64,000 nt of DNA from an uncultured Paracoccaceae bacterium (GTDB taxonomy: Bacteria > Pseudomonadota > Alphaproteobacteria > Rhodobacterales > Rhodobacteraceae), in assembly GCA_943787785.1 (NCBI GenBank), contig CALSNT010000001.1:191423-255422 (forward strand), written 5' to 3'. A program made the position numbers and the translations under genes. Shown here in pieces: positions 27,960-37,810 of the stretch; the stretch's first letter is position 1; every line of letters starts with the position of its first letter. A model generated the notes under the pieces. That model was given only the letters and a program-made list of their open reading frames with translations. It was not told where the DNA came from and did no database searches.

Positions 27960-28835
27960 CTAGTTCAGCAACCCGGCGTGGATCATTGCATCCTTGATCG
28001 CGTGCTTGGTGCTGTCCTCCAGCGGGGTAAGCGGCGAGCGCACGTCTTCGCGGCAGCGCCCCAGCAGTGAAAGCCCGTATTTGGCACCCACCAAGCCCGG
28101 TTCGGTGAAGATCGCCACATGCAGCGGCATCAGCCGGTCCTGGTATTCCAACGCCTTGGCAAAATCGCCTGTCAGCGTCGCTTTCTGAAATTCCGCGCAG
28201 AGTTTCGGTGCGACATTGGCTGTGACCGAGATGCAGCCGACACCACCATGGGCGTTAAATCCCAGCGCCGAGGGGTCTTCGGCCGATAGTTGGATGAAAT
28301 CCGGCCCGCAGGTGGCGCGCTGGCGTGAAACGCGGGCGATGTCAGCGGTCGCGTCCTTGACCCCGACAATGTTGCCGATCTTCGACAACTGACCCATCGT
28401 TTCCGGTGACATGTCGATGACCGAACGCGGCGGAATATTATAGATGATCAGTGGCAGGTTCGTTGAGGCCGCAACCGTTGTGAAATGCGCGATCAGGCCG
28501 CGTTGGGTCGGTTTGTTGTAATAGGGCGTGACGACCAGGATACCGTCGGCACCCACTGCCTCGGCATGTTTGGCCAGCCGCACGGATTCCGCCGTGTTGT
28601 TCGACCCGGCTCCGGCGATCACCGGAACCCGGCCATTCGCGGCCTTGACCACGGCGGAAACGACCGCGTCGTGCTCCTCGTGACTAACCGTCGGGCTCTC
28701 CCCGGTTGTCCCCATCGGCACCAGCCCGCTGCTGCCACTTTCAATCTGCCACTCGACAAGTTCGCCCAGCGCACTAAAATCAACACTGCCGTCTTTGAAC
28801 GGTGTCACCAAAGCGGGCATAGATCCGCGAAACAT
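27960..28835 (-). CDS. dapA: 4-hydroxy-tetrahydrodipicolinate synthase
   Basis: DapA condenses pyruvate and aspartate semialdehyde in lysine and diaminopimelate synthesis. The 291-residue TIM barrel has Lys160 in VGVKDATAD (Schiff base), Tyr132 in IIYNIPPRS with Arg137 binding the substrate carboxyl, and the GTTGESPT motif at residues 42-49. Length and motifs fit true DapA. It heads the unit dapA, kinase, ridA and is divergent from the lytic transglycosylase, with 141 nt between starts. Both genes concern murein precursors or turnover. Confidence 0.96.
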   Translation of the reverse strand: MFRGSMPALVTPFKDGSVDFSALGELVEWQIESGSSGLVPMGTTGESPTVSHEEHDAVVSAVVKAANGRVPVIAGAGSNNTAESVRLAKHAEAVGADGILVVTPYYNKPTQRGLIAHFTTVAASTNLPLIIYNIPPRSVIDMSPETMGQLSKIGNIVGVKDATADIARVSRQRATCGPDFIQLSAEDPSALGFNAHGGVGCISVTANVAPKLCAEFQKATLTGDFAKALEYQDRLMPLHVAIFTEPGLVGAKYGLSLLGRCREDVRSPLTPLEDSTKHAIKDAMIHAGLLN

Positions 28836-28976
28836 GAGGCAGGTCTCCTTCTAGGGGCAGGATTGGCAGGTCATAGGCGGGTTTTCGCGCCCTCCGCGCC
28901 GGACACTATCCGGCTGTAATGGCAATGCCAAGATTGCGTGTAGAAGTCGGACCGTAGAATTACGAGTGAGGGCGCG

Positions 28977-31262
28977 ATGATTTCCGCCAGCAAAGCAGGA
29001 TTGAGTCTGGTCGCCCTGTTCGGGGTGTCGGTGATGCTTGCCTCGACGGCAGTGTTCTATAGCAGCACGGATCGGATCGAGGTTGCAGTATCCGGCGCAC
29101 CGACCTCGTCGACTCGCCCGCGACCAAGGCCATTGCAGGCGTTCGCGCTGCCTGTCGTTGATCTTGAAGACCCGCTGGCTGAGGCGGTCCCACTCAGCGG
29201 CGACGGCGTCCCCGACGAAGATGGCGAAGATCTGAGTGTCACTGGAATTGTATTGACCAGCGCTGTACGCCCGCAACCACGCCCTGGCGAACGTGTCGTG
29301 CAGGTGGTTGTAGAAGAGCCGGTGCCGCTGCTGGATATCGGCCCTATTGGCCTTAGCGGTTTGACCGAAGGTGAACAGGCGCGGATGACCGAGGAAGGTC
29401 CGAAAGTCGCCGCGATGATGGCCAAGGTGCGCAGCGACGATTGGGAGGACGCCCGTGCCATTGCCGCCGGTATCGGTCCTGTCGCGAAGGATGTCGTCGA
29501 ATGGCGATATCTGCGCGCGGGTCTCGGCACATTCGACGAAATGCGCCGGTTCCTTGCGCGCCGCTACGACTGGCCGGGCCTGGAGCGCATTCGGATCCGC
29601 AATGAAGGCGCGATCCCGACGGAGGGCCGTGAGGCTGAAGTTCTGGTCCATTTTGCCAAGCAGAAACCCCAGACGGGCGACGGAGCGCTGGCCTATATTA
29701 ACGCACTGCAGGCCGAAGGGCGCGAAGACGATGCCCGCGCGCAAGTTATCCGCGCCTGGACCGAGCTGTCGATTGGCTCGGATGTGGAACCCCTTTTCAT
29801 GCGAGACTGGGCCGACACGCTGAAGCCACATCACGCGGCACGTCTCGACAATCTGCTGTGGCGCGGCTTCAAAACTCAGGCTGGCCGGATGATCCCGCGT
29901 GTCGACGAAAGCCAGCAACGGCTGGCCAAGGCCCGCATGGTGCTACGTGCGCGTGGCAACGGCGTGGACGCGGCGATTGACGCTGTGCCGAACGCGCTGA
30001 AGAACAACGCGGGCCTCGCCTATGAACGTTTCCGCTGGCGTATGGCCAAGGGCTTGCGTGCCGGAGCGGTCGAGCTGATCCTGAAGCAGTCAGCAACCGC
30101 CGAAGGGCTTGGCAGGCCAGAGCTATGGGCGGGCCAACGCCGCGATCTGGCGCGGCGCGCGATGCGGGCAGGTGATGAAGAAACCGCCTATCGCCTCGCC
30201 TCCGAGCACTGGCTGAGCAGTGGATCAAACTACGCCGATCTTGAGTGGTTGTCGGGCTACCTGTCACTGCGCTTCCGCCGCGATCCGGGCAGTGCGCGCC
30301 AGCATTTTGCCAATTTCCGCACCGCCGTCTTCACTCCTATCAGTCTGGGCCGTGCTGGATATTGGGAGGGACGCGCCGAGGAGGCACTCGGCAATCAAGC
30401 CGCCGCGCAAACGGCCTATGCACGAGGCGGTGTCTGGCAAAGCGGGTTCTACGGGCAACTGGCTGCCGAGAAGGCCGGTATTGAAATGCGCGCGGAATTG
30501 CCCGGGTCCGGTGGGCCCGGCGACTGGCGCGCGGCGTCTTTCGCTGACAGCTCGGTCGTGCGGGCAGCGCAGTTGTTCATTGCCGCCGACGAACACCAGC
30601 TCGCCGCGCAGTTCCTCAGTCATCTGGTTGACAGCCTTGACGCAAAGGACGCGGCAATCCTGGGTGATCTGGCGTTGGAACACGGCGCGCCCCATGCCGC
30701 TTTGAAACTGGCCAAACAGGCCGCACAACGTGGCATTGTCCTGCCGCGCGCCTATTTCCCTGTCATCGATCTGGGCGTCGACAGTCTGCCAGTGGATCGC
30801 GCGCTTGCGCTGTCAATCGCGCGGCGAGAGAGTGAATTCCATCCCGGTGTTTCAAGCGGTGCCGGTGCGCAAGGCCTGATGCAATTGATGCCTGCCACCG
30901 CGCGCAGTGTATCGCGTAGCCTTGGCCTGACCTACTCCAAAGCCAAGCTGACCGCGGATCCGGTTTACAATGCACGCTTGGGGAGCGCCTATCTGGCGGA
31001 TCTGGAGCGCCGCTTCGGCAAGAACGTCGCGCTGGTGTCTGCGGGCTACAACGCCGGTCCGGGGCGCCCTGAACGCTGGATGCGGGATCGGGGCGATCCT
31101 CGGCGTGACAACATCGACGCTGTGGACTGGATCGAGATGATCCCATTCGACGAGACTCGAAACTACGTCATGCGCGTTGCCGAGTCGGTGCCGATGTACC
31201 GCGCCCGGCTGTCGGGTAAGGTGGGGCCGCTCAACACTGCGGCCTTGCTTAAGGCGCGATAG
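28977..31262 (+). CDS. Soluble lytic murein transglycosylase (Slt70-like)
   Basis: The protein has 761 residues. An N-terminal signal or anchor (LSLVALFGVSVMLASTAVFY) is followed by a Pro/Arg-rich linker, a long alpha-superhelical region with many Ala/Leu helix pairs, and a C-terminal SLT domain. The catalytic Glu is in ARRESEFHP, followed by GAQGLMQLMPATAR, then SAGYNAGPGR and NYVMRV. It cleaves glycan strands to 1,6-anhydro-muropeptides in the periplasm. Start ATG 28977 follows GAGGG. Confidence 0.95.
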   Translation: MISASKAGLSLVALFGVSVMLASTAVFYSSTDRIEVAVSGAPTSSTRPRPRPLQAFALPVVDLEDPLAEAVPLSGDGVPDEDGEDLSVTGIVLTSAVRPQPRPGERVVQVVVEEPVPLLDIGPIGLSGLTEGEQARMTEEGPKVAAMMAKVRSDDWEDARAIAAGIGPVAKDVVEWRYLRAGLGTFDEMRRFLARRYDWPGLERIRIRNEGAIPTEGREAEVLVHFAKQKPQTGDGALAYINALQAEGREDDARAQVIRAWTELSIGSDVEPLFMRDWADTLKPHHAARLDNLLWRGFKTQAGRMIPRVDESQQRLAKARMVLRARGNGVDAAIDAVPNALKNNAGLAYERFRWRMAKGLRAGAVELILKQSATAEGLGRPELWAGQRRDLARRAMRAGDEETAYRLASEHWLSSGSNYADLEWLSGYLSLRFRRDPGSARQHFANFRTAVFTPISLGRAGYWEGRAEEALGNQAAAQTAYARGGVWQSGFYGQLAAEKAGIEMRAELPGSGGPGDWRAASFADSSVVRAAQLFIAADEHQLAAQFLSHLVDSLDAKDAAILGDLALEHGAPHAALKLAKQAAQRGIVLPRAYFPVIDLGVDSLPVDRALALSIARRESEFHPGVSSGAGAQGLMQLMPATARSVSRSLGLTYSKAKLTADPVYNARLGSAYLADLERRFGKNVALVSAGYNAGPGRPERWMRDRGDPRRDNIDAVDWIEMIPFDETRNYVMRVAESVPMYRARLSGKVGPLNTAALLKAR

Positions 31263-31365
31263 CATAGCAATGGCTTTGACGTGTAACGGGGTTTTGCCGC
31301 ATGCTCCTTTGCGCCGGTATCCATGCGACGATGGCCGCCCGCCCCCAGCGAACACTCGGTGCGCC

Positions 31366-32400
31366 TTACGGTGCCTCGCCCATCAAAATCTGCACTTTCC
31401 CATCGGGCAGCTCCATTGCCGCTGGCAGCCGATCCAGCGCACGATCTAAAGGCAGTTCTGCCGCAACATCCGTGGTCCATGCGCCACTTACGAACCGCTT
31501 CTGAACCAGCCCGCTTATCCGCAATTGTTTGAGCATCGAGGTTTTCGCCGCCCAACTGACAGCCCAGAAGGATTCGACCCTCTTATCTTTGAAGATCATC
31601 TCTCCGGGGTTGGAAATTTCAGCCGAACTGCCGCCCAACCCGCCATAGATGATCCAACGCGCGCCCTTGCCCATGGCTGAGAAAACCTGAGAGGAAACGG
31701 GACCGCCGCCAACGGCATCTAGGAAGATCACCGGCTTTTCCTGTCGCAGAACCTCAGTCAGGTTGTCCGCGAAATCCAAGTGTTTCTCGTTTAGCACATG
31801 GGCCGCACCGAACGTGGTCAACGCCTCGACGGGCCCATCCCGCCGCACGATCCCGATCATCCGCTTGCCCTGATCGTGCGCCAGCGACGCGGCGAGTTTT
31901 CCCAACTGGCTGGCCGCTGCCGAGAACACGAAAGCCTCGTCGGGGCGCACGAGGTCAAGCATCGCTGCGACCGAGATAGGGTTGACCAGCATCGCCGCCG
32001 CATCGCGGTCCTGCATGCCCTTTTTCAACGGTATCGCGGCCAATGCATCAGTCATCGCGTAGTCCGCCCAAGCGCCGGTTCCGCGCTGACCGACGTAGAA
32101 GGCGACATTTCGGCCCATCATCACACGGCCCATGACGCCGCCGCCATGTGCGACGACTGTCCCGACGCCTTCGAATCCCGCAGGCGTTCCGGCCACGCGG
32201 GGCTGACCATAGGTCCCGGTCACAAAGGCGACGTCCGACGGATTCACCGTCGATCGCCGGACCTTGATCAGGACCTGGCCAAGACCCGGTGTCGGCACCG
32301 GGATCTCTGCCAATGTCAGCAAGTCGCTAGCCTCGGAAAAACCGCGCATCGAGCCAGCGTCCGTGGCATAGCCGTCCTGCGTCAGGACCAACGCCTGCAT
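31366..32400 (-). CDS. Zinc-less medium-chain dehydrogenase (quinone oxidoreductase-like)
   Basis: From ATG 32400 the protein has 344 residues. It is an MDR-fold NADPH-dependent oxidoreductase: GroES-like N-terminal part with STVNPSDVAFVTGTYGQPR and GFEGVGTVVA, then a Rossmann domain with FSAAASQLGKLAASLA (the usual GxGxxG is altered) and VIFLDAVGGGP. Structural and catalytic zinc ligands are absent, as in quinone or enone reductases. It lies 26 nt after gabD and is probably co-transcribed. Confidence 0.85.
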   Translation of the reverse strand: MQALVLTQDGYATDAGSMRGFSEASDLLTLAEIPVPTPGLGQVLIKVRRSTVNPSDVAFVTGTYGQPRVAGTPAGFEGVGTVVAHGGGVMGRVMMGRNVAFYVGQRGTGAWADYAMTDALAAIPLKKGMQDRDAAAMLVNPISVAAMLDLVRPDEAFVFSAAASQLGKLAASLAHDQGKRMIGIVRRDGPVEALTTFGAAHVLNEKHLDFADNLTEVLRQEKPVIFLDAVGGGPVSSQVFSAMGKGARWIIYGGLGGSSAEISNPGEMIFKDKRVESFWAVSWAAKTSMLKQLRISGLVQKRFVSGAWTTDVAAELPLDRALDRLPAAMELPDGKVQILMGEAP

Positions 32401-32426
32401 GTTGCCGCCGGGATGCGCCATCGCCG

Positions 32427-33902
32427 TCAGACCGAAACGCAGACGTATTTCATCTCTAGGTAATCCTCGATCCCGTGGTGGCTGCCTTCACGGCCCAGGC
32501 CCGACTGCTTGACACCGCCGAAGGGGGCAACCTCGGTCGAGATTATGCCGGTATTCACGCCAACGATGCCATATTCCAGCGCCTCGGAGACTTTCGTGAC
32601 ACGGCTGATGTCCTTGGCGTAGAAATAGCTGGCGAGACCGAAGATCGTGTCGTTGGCCAGCTCGATTACCTCGTCCTCGTCCTTGAAGCGGAACAGCGGC
32701 GCGAAGGGGCCAAAAGTTTCTTCGGTTGAGACTTTCATGTCCTTGGTGGCTCCGGTGATTATTGTCGGTTCGAAGAACAGCCCACCTAGATCGTGGCGCT
32801 TGCCACCCAGAGCAACCTTGCCGCCCTTGGCGACGGCGTCAGAGATGTGTTCCTCGACCTTCTCGACCGCATCGTCGTTGATCAGTGGGCCGAAATCGGT
32901 GCCGTCCAGACCATCACCAACCGATTTCGCGGCGATTGCCTTGGTCAGCTTTTCGGCGAATTCGTCGTAGACGCCGTCTTGGACGTAAATCCGGTTGGCG
33001 CACACGCAGGTCTGACCGTTGTTGCGGAACTTGCACATAATGGCGCCCTCGACGGCGGCGTCGATGTCGGCGTCGTCGAAGACGATGAACGGCGCGTTGC
33101 CGCCCAGCTCCATCGAGCATTTCATCACCTGATCGGCGGCCTGGCGAAGCAGGATGCGCCCAACCTCGGTCGAGCCGGTAAAGGTAAGTTTGCGGACTTT
33201 CGGGTTGCTGGTGAATTCCTTGCCGATCTCGGACGCGGCATTCGACGGGATGATCGACAGGATACCCTTGGGCAGACCGGCCCGGTCAGCCAGAACGCCC
33301 AAAGCCAGCGCTGACAGCGGTGTCAGCGAGGCGGGGCGTACAACGAACGCGCAGCCTGCGGCCAGCGCAGGTCCCGCCTTGCGCGTGATCATTGCATTGG
33401 GGAAATTCCAGGGTGTAATGGCGGCGGCAACGCCGATCGGTTGCTTCAGAACTGTGATGCGTTTGTCGGGCTGATGGCCCGGTATTGTTTCGCCGTAGAC
33501 GCGCTTGGCTTCCTCGGCGAACCACTCGATGAAAGAGGCACCATAGAGGATTTCTCCCTTGGCTTCGGCAAGCGGCTTGCCTTGTTCGGCGGTCAGGATT
33601 GTCGCCAGATCGTCGGCATGTTCGACCATCAAATCGAACCATTCTCGCAGGATGTTGGCGCGCTCTTTGGCGGTGCGCGCAGCCCAGTCTTTCTGCGCGC
33701 TGTAGGCCTTGTCGATAGCGGCGGCGGTCTGGGTGCGGTCGATGTCTGCAACCTCGCAAATCACATCACCACGCGCCGGGTTCGTCACTTCGAATTTGCG
33801 CCCGCCGGTGCCTTCGGTCCACTCGCCGGCCAGATAGGCGCTGGTGGCCAGAAGGTTGGGATCGTTCAATAGGGTTTTGAGGTCGGTTGTCGCGTCAAGC
33901 AT
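32427..33902 (-). CDS. gabD: Succinate-semialdehyde dehydrogenase (NAD(P)+)
   Basis: This 491-residue ALDH has the GabD signature: PWNFPNAMITRKAGPALAAGCAFVVRPA, catalytic Glu in MELGGNAPFIVF and catalytic Cys near residue 290 in NNGQTCVCANRI. The C-terminal PFGGVKQSGLGREGSHHGIEDY is characteristic. It oxidises succinate semialdehyde to succinate, finishing GABA or 4-hydroxybutyrate breakdown. No GABA aminotransferase adjoins. 'VRPA' replaces the common 'KPA', a conservative change at the NAD(P) site. Confidence 0.94.
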   Translation of the reverse strand: MLDATTDLKTLLNDPNLLATSAYLAGEWTEGTGGRKFEVTNPARGDVICEVADIDRTQTAAAIDKAYSAQKDWAARTAKERANILREWFDLMVEHADDLATILTAEQGKPLAEAKGEILYGASFIEWFAEEAKRVYGETIPGHQPDKRITVLKQPIGVAAAITPWNFPNAMITRKAGPALAAGCAFVVRPASLTPLSALALGVLADRAGLPKGILSIIPSNAASEIGKEFTSNPKVRKLTFTGSTEVGRILLRQAADQVMKCSMELGGNAPFIVFDDADIDAAVEGAIMCKFRNNGQTCVCANRIYVQDGVYDEFAEKLTKAIAAKSVGDGLDGTDFGPLINDDAVEKVEEHISDAVAKGGKVALGGKRHDLGGLFFEPTIITGATKDMKVSTEETFGPFAPLFRFKDEDEVIELANDTIFGLASYFYAKDISRVTKVSEALEYGIVGVNTGIISTEVAPFGGVKQSGLGREGSHHGIEDYLEMKYVCVSV

Positions 33903-33995
33903 GGGGTGCGGTCCTTGTCAGGATCGGCTGGGCAGCCGCCAGGGGAAAAGATATGTCTAAATGGAGGGGCCGACGGGAAGGTGCAAGATGTGGTG

Positions 33996-34787
33996 ATGGA
34001 TCGTGATTACGAAAACGGAACGTTCATTCCAGGTGCTGCCGACTATGCGCCGCGCTGGGCGGAAGCTGCACGGGAATGGCGTGAAGTTGAAGCGGCAGTC
34101 GGGCGGGCGCGGCTGAATCAGCCCTATGGGGACGGCGCGCGCGAACAGTTCGATCTGTTCTACCCAGCCGGGCAGCCCAAGGGCCTGTTCGTCTTCGTGC
34201 ACGGCGGCTACTGGATGGCCTTTGATCGATCAAGCTGGTCGCATTTCACGCGCGGTGCGACCGAGGCTGGCTGGGTCGTGGCGGTGCCGAGTTATACGCT
34301 GGCGCCCGAGGCGCGAATATCTCAGATGACCGCTCAGATCGGGGCGGCTGTGGAAGCGGCGGCGGCGCAGGTGCCGGGGCCGATTGTGCTGGCCGGGCAT
34401 TCGGCAGGCGGCCATCTGGTGGCGCGGATGTCGAGTGCGGCGGGGCCGCTGAACGCCGATGTGGCGGGGCGATTGCGGCGGGTGATGCCGATCTCTCCGC
34501 TGAGCGATCTACGCCCGTTTCTGGGGCTGTCAATGAATGAGACGCTGGGGCTGGACGCGGCTGAGGCCGAGGCGGAAAGCCCGCTGTTGCAACAACAGGG
34601 ACCCGCTCCGGTCACTGTTTGGGTCGGTGCCGAGGAGCGGCCTGTGTTCCTCGACCAGGCCCGCTGGCTTGCCGAGGCCTGGCCGCGTGCGGACTTGCGG
34701 ATCGCTCCGGGGCGGCACCATTTCGACGTGATTGATGAGTTGGGCGAGGCGGATAGCCCGCTGATGCGGGCGTTGTTGGTGGAGTAG
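33996..34787 (+). CDS. Alpha/beta hydrolase, kynurenine-formamidase-like
   Basis: From ATG 33996 the product has 263 residues. The oxyanion motif FVHGGYWMAFDRSSWSHF and the nucleophile elbow GHSAGGHL (Ser) are typical of the esterase/lipase BD-FAE group that includes arylformamidase KynB-like enzymes; the catalytic His is likely in PGRHHFDVID. No kynurenine genes flank it, so formamidase function is only a family hint. Start choice among GTG 33990, GTG 33993 and ATG 33996 is open; GGAAGG lies about 10-15 nt upstream. Divergent from gabD. Confidence 0.85.
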   Translation: MDRDYENGTFIPGAADYAPRWAEAAREWREVEAAVGRARLNQPYGDGAREQFDLFYPAGQPKGLFVFVHGGYWMAFDRSSWSHFTRGATEAGWVVAVPSYTLAPEARISQMTAQIGAAVEAAAAQVPGPIVLAGHSAGGHLVARMSSAAGPLNADVAGRLRRVMPISPLSDLRPFLGLSMNETLGLDAAEAEAESPLLQQQGPAPVTVWVGAEERPVFLDQARWLAEAWPRADLRIAPGRHHFDVIDELGEADSPLMRALLVE

Positions 34788-34912
34788 GGGAAACTGCGAT
34801 GTATGGTTCAGATCGACTCTGAGGGCACAACAAAGGACCTGGCGAATGCCCTGCTTGCTTTGCGACAGTTCCAACGTCCGCTCAAAGCTATACAAGTGAA
34901 TAGCGTTCGACC

Positions 34913-35914
34913 TTAGCCTTTTGCGCTTCGGGTGCCGAACTTGTCGCCCCATGTCGAGAACGGGTCACCCTCGGCCGGGGTTGCCTCATACACGCCGCGC
35001 GCAATGGCGCGGGTCAGGCAGATTGCTGCGGCGTGGCCGATTTCCGAGAGCTGGGCAGGCGGGTTGGTCAACGCGCGCGCCCCGGTTGACGCGGCAAAGA
35101 CCAGATCGCCATCGAACATTGTATGCGAAGGCAGGATCGCGCGGGCCATGCCATCTTGCGCGACCATCGCCACCTGCGCGGCCTGCGCCTTGTCCAGCGT
35201 GGCGTCAGTGGCGATTATAGCCAACGTAGTGGCTTGCAGGACGGTTGGGTCACGTTTCAACTGTGGTTTGGCGAGCGGTGCACTGCCGCGCCCGCCAAAT
35301 TCGCCACCGTGTTCGAACGGTGCGGCCCAGAATTGCCCGGTCTCTGTGTCGGCGACGCCTCCGATAGCGTTGACGGCGACCAGCGCGCCGACGGTGATGC
35401 CGGAGTCGAGAACCCATGAGGCGGATCCGATGCCGCCCTTCAGCCCGGCGGTTGTCGCGCCGGTTCCGGCACCGGCCGTGCCAAGGGCAACGTCAGACTC
35501 CGCCGCCACGAAGGCGCGCCGCCCGAGATCATGATAGGGGTTCTTTGACCAATCCTTGTCGCCGCCGCTCAGCAGATCATACAGGATCGCGGCAGGCACA
35601 ATGGGAATGCGTGGGCCCGGAGTCTCGACCCCGCGCCCGGCATCGCGCAGCGCCTCAGCGACGCCAGACGCCGCGTCCAGCCCAAAGGCGGACCCGCCAG
35701 ACAGGACCAACGCGTCCACCCGGTCGACCAGCGTACCGGGGCGCAACAGGTCAGTTTCGCGGGTCCCCGGCGCGCCGCCCATGATGTGGACGGCGGCGAA
35801 GAAGGGAGCGTCCGAGGTCAGCACCGTCACGCCGGTTTTGACTGTGTCATCCTGTGCCTGACCAACCAGAATACCGGGTACGTCGGTTATAAGATTGCGA
35901 GGGCCAGCCGGCAT
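34913..35914 (-). CDS. P1 family peptidase (DmpA/BapA-like, S58)
   Basis: The protein has 333 residues. It is an N-terminal nucleophile hydrolase of the DmpA family: NLITDVPGILVGQAQDD at the start, then LVLSGGSAFGLDAASGVAEAL, GTAGAGTGATTAGLKGG and ILPSHTMFDGDLVFAAST. The self-cleavage and nucleophile region is near the conserved LPSHTMFDGD. Relatives are aminopeptidases on D- or beta-peptides or related amidases. It overlaps the cupin stop by 1 nt (TGATG), so the two act together. Confidence 0.92.
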   Translation of the reverse strand: MPAGPRNLITDVPGILVGQAQDDTVKTGVTVLTSDAPFFAAVHIMGGAPGTRETDLLRPGTLVDRVDALVLSGGSAFGLDAASGVAEALRDAGRGVETPGPRIPIVPAAILYDLLSGGDKDWSKNPYHDLGRRAFVAAESDVALGTAGAGTGATTAGLKGGIGSASWVLDSGITVGALVAVNAIGGVADTETGQFWAAPFEHGGEFGGRGSAPLAKPQLKRDPTVLQATTLAIIATDATLDKAQAAQVAMVAQDGMARAILPSHTMFDGDLVFAASTGARALTNPPAQLSEIGHAAAICLTRAIARGVYEATPAEGDPFSTWGDKFGTRSAKG

Positions 35915-36264
35915 CAGATCTTCGGCTTCGCTGTGGCGGTGGCAGGGTCGCCGGTATTGGGGACTCCCTTGGGTTCGATCAACAGGACCTTGGCCTCGAG
36001 GATTGCGCGTGGTCGATGGACCTTGCCGCGTGGCACGACCGCCAGCTCTCCGGGGCCAAGGGTCAGGGTCTCGTCCTCGATATCCAGCAGGACTTCGCCG
36101 TCGATCACCAGAAAGAAATCATCTGTGTCAGGGTGGCTGTGTAAGGGGAATTCTCCCTGAAACTTCACCACCATCACCTCATTGTCGTTATAGTCGGCCA
36201 CGACATGCGGATCCCAGTGGCTGTCAAACAACGCCAGCTTCTCGGCCAGGTTAACTTTCTGCAT
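35914..36264 (-). CDS. Cupin domain protein
   Basis: The protein has 116 residues from the ATG read at 36264. The cupin motifs are KFQGEFPLHSHPDTDDFFLVIDGE (two His and a Glu-like position for metal) and LGPGELAVVPRGKVHRPRA (second His). It is a single-domain beta-barrel, either a small enzyme or a sensor. It overlaps the P1 peptidase gene and faces away from the creatinase gene, suggesting a shared control region of 182 nt. Confidence 0.9.
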   Translation of the reverse strand: MQKVNLAEKLALFDSHWDPHVVADYNDNEVMVVKFQGEFPLHSHPDTDDFFLVIDGEVLLDIEDETLTLGPGELAVVPRGKVHRPRAILEAKVLLIEPKGVPNTGDPATATAKPKI

Positions 36265-36446
36265 TTCGCGCTCCCCTCGATCCCGATCAAGCGTTATCGC
36301 GCGGTGGAGTGCAAGGGCGGGATTGCGCGGTGCGCTGTCGTCGGTTAGCAGATATGCGGGCCTGGGCGATGGCGTCGCCCCGCGTGTCCCGCGCGCCCGA
36401 AAGCGGTCCTGAACGCCGGGGCTTTTTTCGACAAGGGAACACATCG

Positions 36447-37658
36447 ATGACCGATACCCGCACGGAATTTTTTCGTTTTCACAATGGCGAGAAGGCCCCT
36501 CTGCCGTTCGCTCCCGACGAATATGAGGCGCGGCTGAACGGGCTGCGCAAAGTGATGGCCGCCTCGGATGTGGATGTCGTGGTCCTGACCTCGATGCAGA
36601 ACATCGCGTATTATTCCGGCTTCCTCTACTGCGCCTTCGGGCGACCCTATGGGCTGGTGGTGACGGCAGATCAGGACGTGGTAATCTCAGCCGGGATCGA
36701 CGCGGGCCAGCCGTGGCGGCGCTGTGTGGGCGATGCAATCACCTATACCGACTGGCAGCGCGATAACTTCTGGCGCGCGGTTGTGCATGTGGCCGGTGAA
36801 GGGCAGCGCGTCGGGATCGAGGCAGATCACATGACACTGGAACGGCGCGCCCAGCACGATGCCTTCCTGAAACCGACCAGCGTTGCCGACATCGCCCCTG
36901 CGACGATGAGCCAGCGGATGAAGAAATCCCCAGCCGAGATCGCATTGATCCGCGAAGGTGCGCGGATTGCCGATGTTGGCGGCTATGCGATCAAGGATGC
37001 GATCAAGGTGGGCGCGCGCGAAATCGATGTGGCCATGGCTGGCCGCGACGCGATGGAGGCTGAAATTGCCCGCGCTTTCCCCCATGCCGAATACCGCGAC
37101 ACCTGGGTCTGGTTCCAGTCGGGGCTGAATACCGATGGGGCGCATAACCCGGTGACGGCGCGCGCACTCGAGCATGGAGACATTCTGTCGCTGAATACGT
37201 TTCCAATGATCTCGGGCTACTACACTGCGCTGGAACGGACTCTGTTCGTGGGTGAGGTGGATGACGCCTCTCTGGCGATCTGGAATGCGAATGTCGGCGC
37301 GCATGAACTGGGGATCAGTCTGATTAAACCGGGGGTGTCCTGCGCGGAAATCACCCACAAGATTAACGACTTCTTTGCCGAACGCGACCTGCTGCAATAC
37401 CGCAGTTTCGGATACGGTCACTCGTTTGGGGTGCTCAGCCATTATTACGGGCGCGAGGCCGGGCTGGAACTGCGCGAGGATATCGACACAGTGCTGGAAC
37501 CCGGTATGGTCGTCTCGATGGAACCGATGCTGACGATCCCGGAAGGACAGGCCGGGGCCGGAGGGTATCGTGAGCATGACATTCTGGTCGTAGGCGAGGC
37601 AGGGGCCGAGAATATCACCGGCTATCCCTTCGGCCCGGGGTTCAACGTGGTTCGATAG
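36447..37658 (+). CDS. Creatinase (creatine amidinohydrolase)
   Basis: This 403-residue pita-bread enzyme hydrolyses creatine to sarcosine and urea. Its length equals that of the well-studied Pseudomonas creatinase, and long stretches match it as I remember it: GRPYGLVVTADQD, GQPWRRCVG, TDWQRDNFW, FQSGLNTDGAHNPVT with catalytic His233, YYTALERTLF, and FGYGHSFGVLSHYYGREAGL. Metal ligands of true methionine or proline aminopeptidases are replaced, as in creatinases. Start ATG 36447 has AAGGGA upstream. No sarcosine oxidase or urease gene is nearby. Confidence 0.9.
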   Translation: MTDTRTEFFRFHNGEKAPLPFAPDEYEARLNGLRKVMAASDVDVVVLTSMQNIAYYSGFLYCAFGRPYGLVVTADQDVVISAGIDAGQPWRRCVGDAITYTDWQRDNFWRAVVHVAGEGQRVGIEADHMTLERRAQHDAFLKPTSVADIAPATMSQRMKKSPAEIALIREGARIADVGGYAIKDAIKVGAREIDVAMAGRDAMEAEIARAFPHAEYRDTWVWFQSGLNTDGAHNPVTARALEHGDILSLNTFPMISGYYTALERTLFVGEVDDASLAIWNANVGAHELGISLIKPGVSCAEITHKINDFFAERDLLQYRSFGYGHSFGVLSHYYGREAGLELREDIDTVLEPGMVVSMEPMLTIPEGQAGAGGYREHDILVVGEAGAENITGYPFGPGFNVVR

Positions 37659-37685
37659 ACCTGAGCGTTCGGAGGCAGTTTTGGG

Positions 37686-37716
37686 TCGAAAATACTGTTA
37701 AAAAGGGTATTTTCGA
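37686..37716. promoter_or_regulatory. Perfect 10-bp inverted repeat ahead of the ten-gene operon
   Basis: TCGAAAATAC at 37686-37695 is matched by GTATTTTCGA at 37707-37716 with an 11-nt AT-rich spacer; a further G.T wobble and a G-C pair extend it. It lies 27 nt after the creatinase stop and 95 nt before the operon's first start codon (preceded by GAGGG). Either an operator for the operon or a factor-independent hairpin ending creatinase; the lack of a following T-run favours an operator. Confidence 0.45.
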
Positions 37717-37810
37717 TCACAACGCGCAGTGAATCCGGATGACGCGCGTCTGGAAAACGCCTAAATTCATGCCTAGGTAACAACCAGTTGATCACCAAAG
37801 CGAGGGATAG

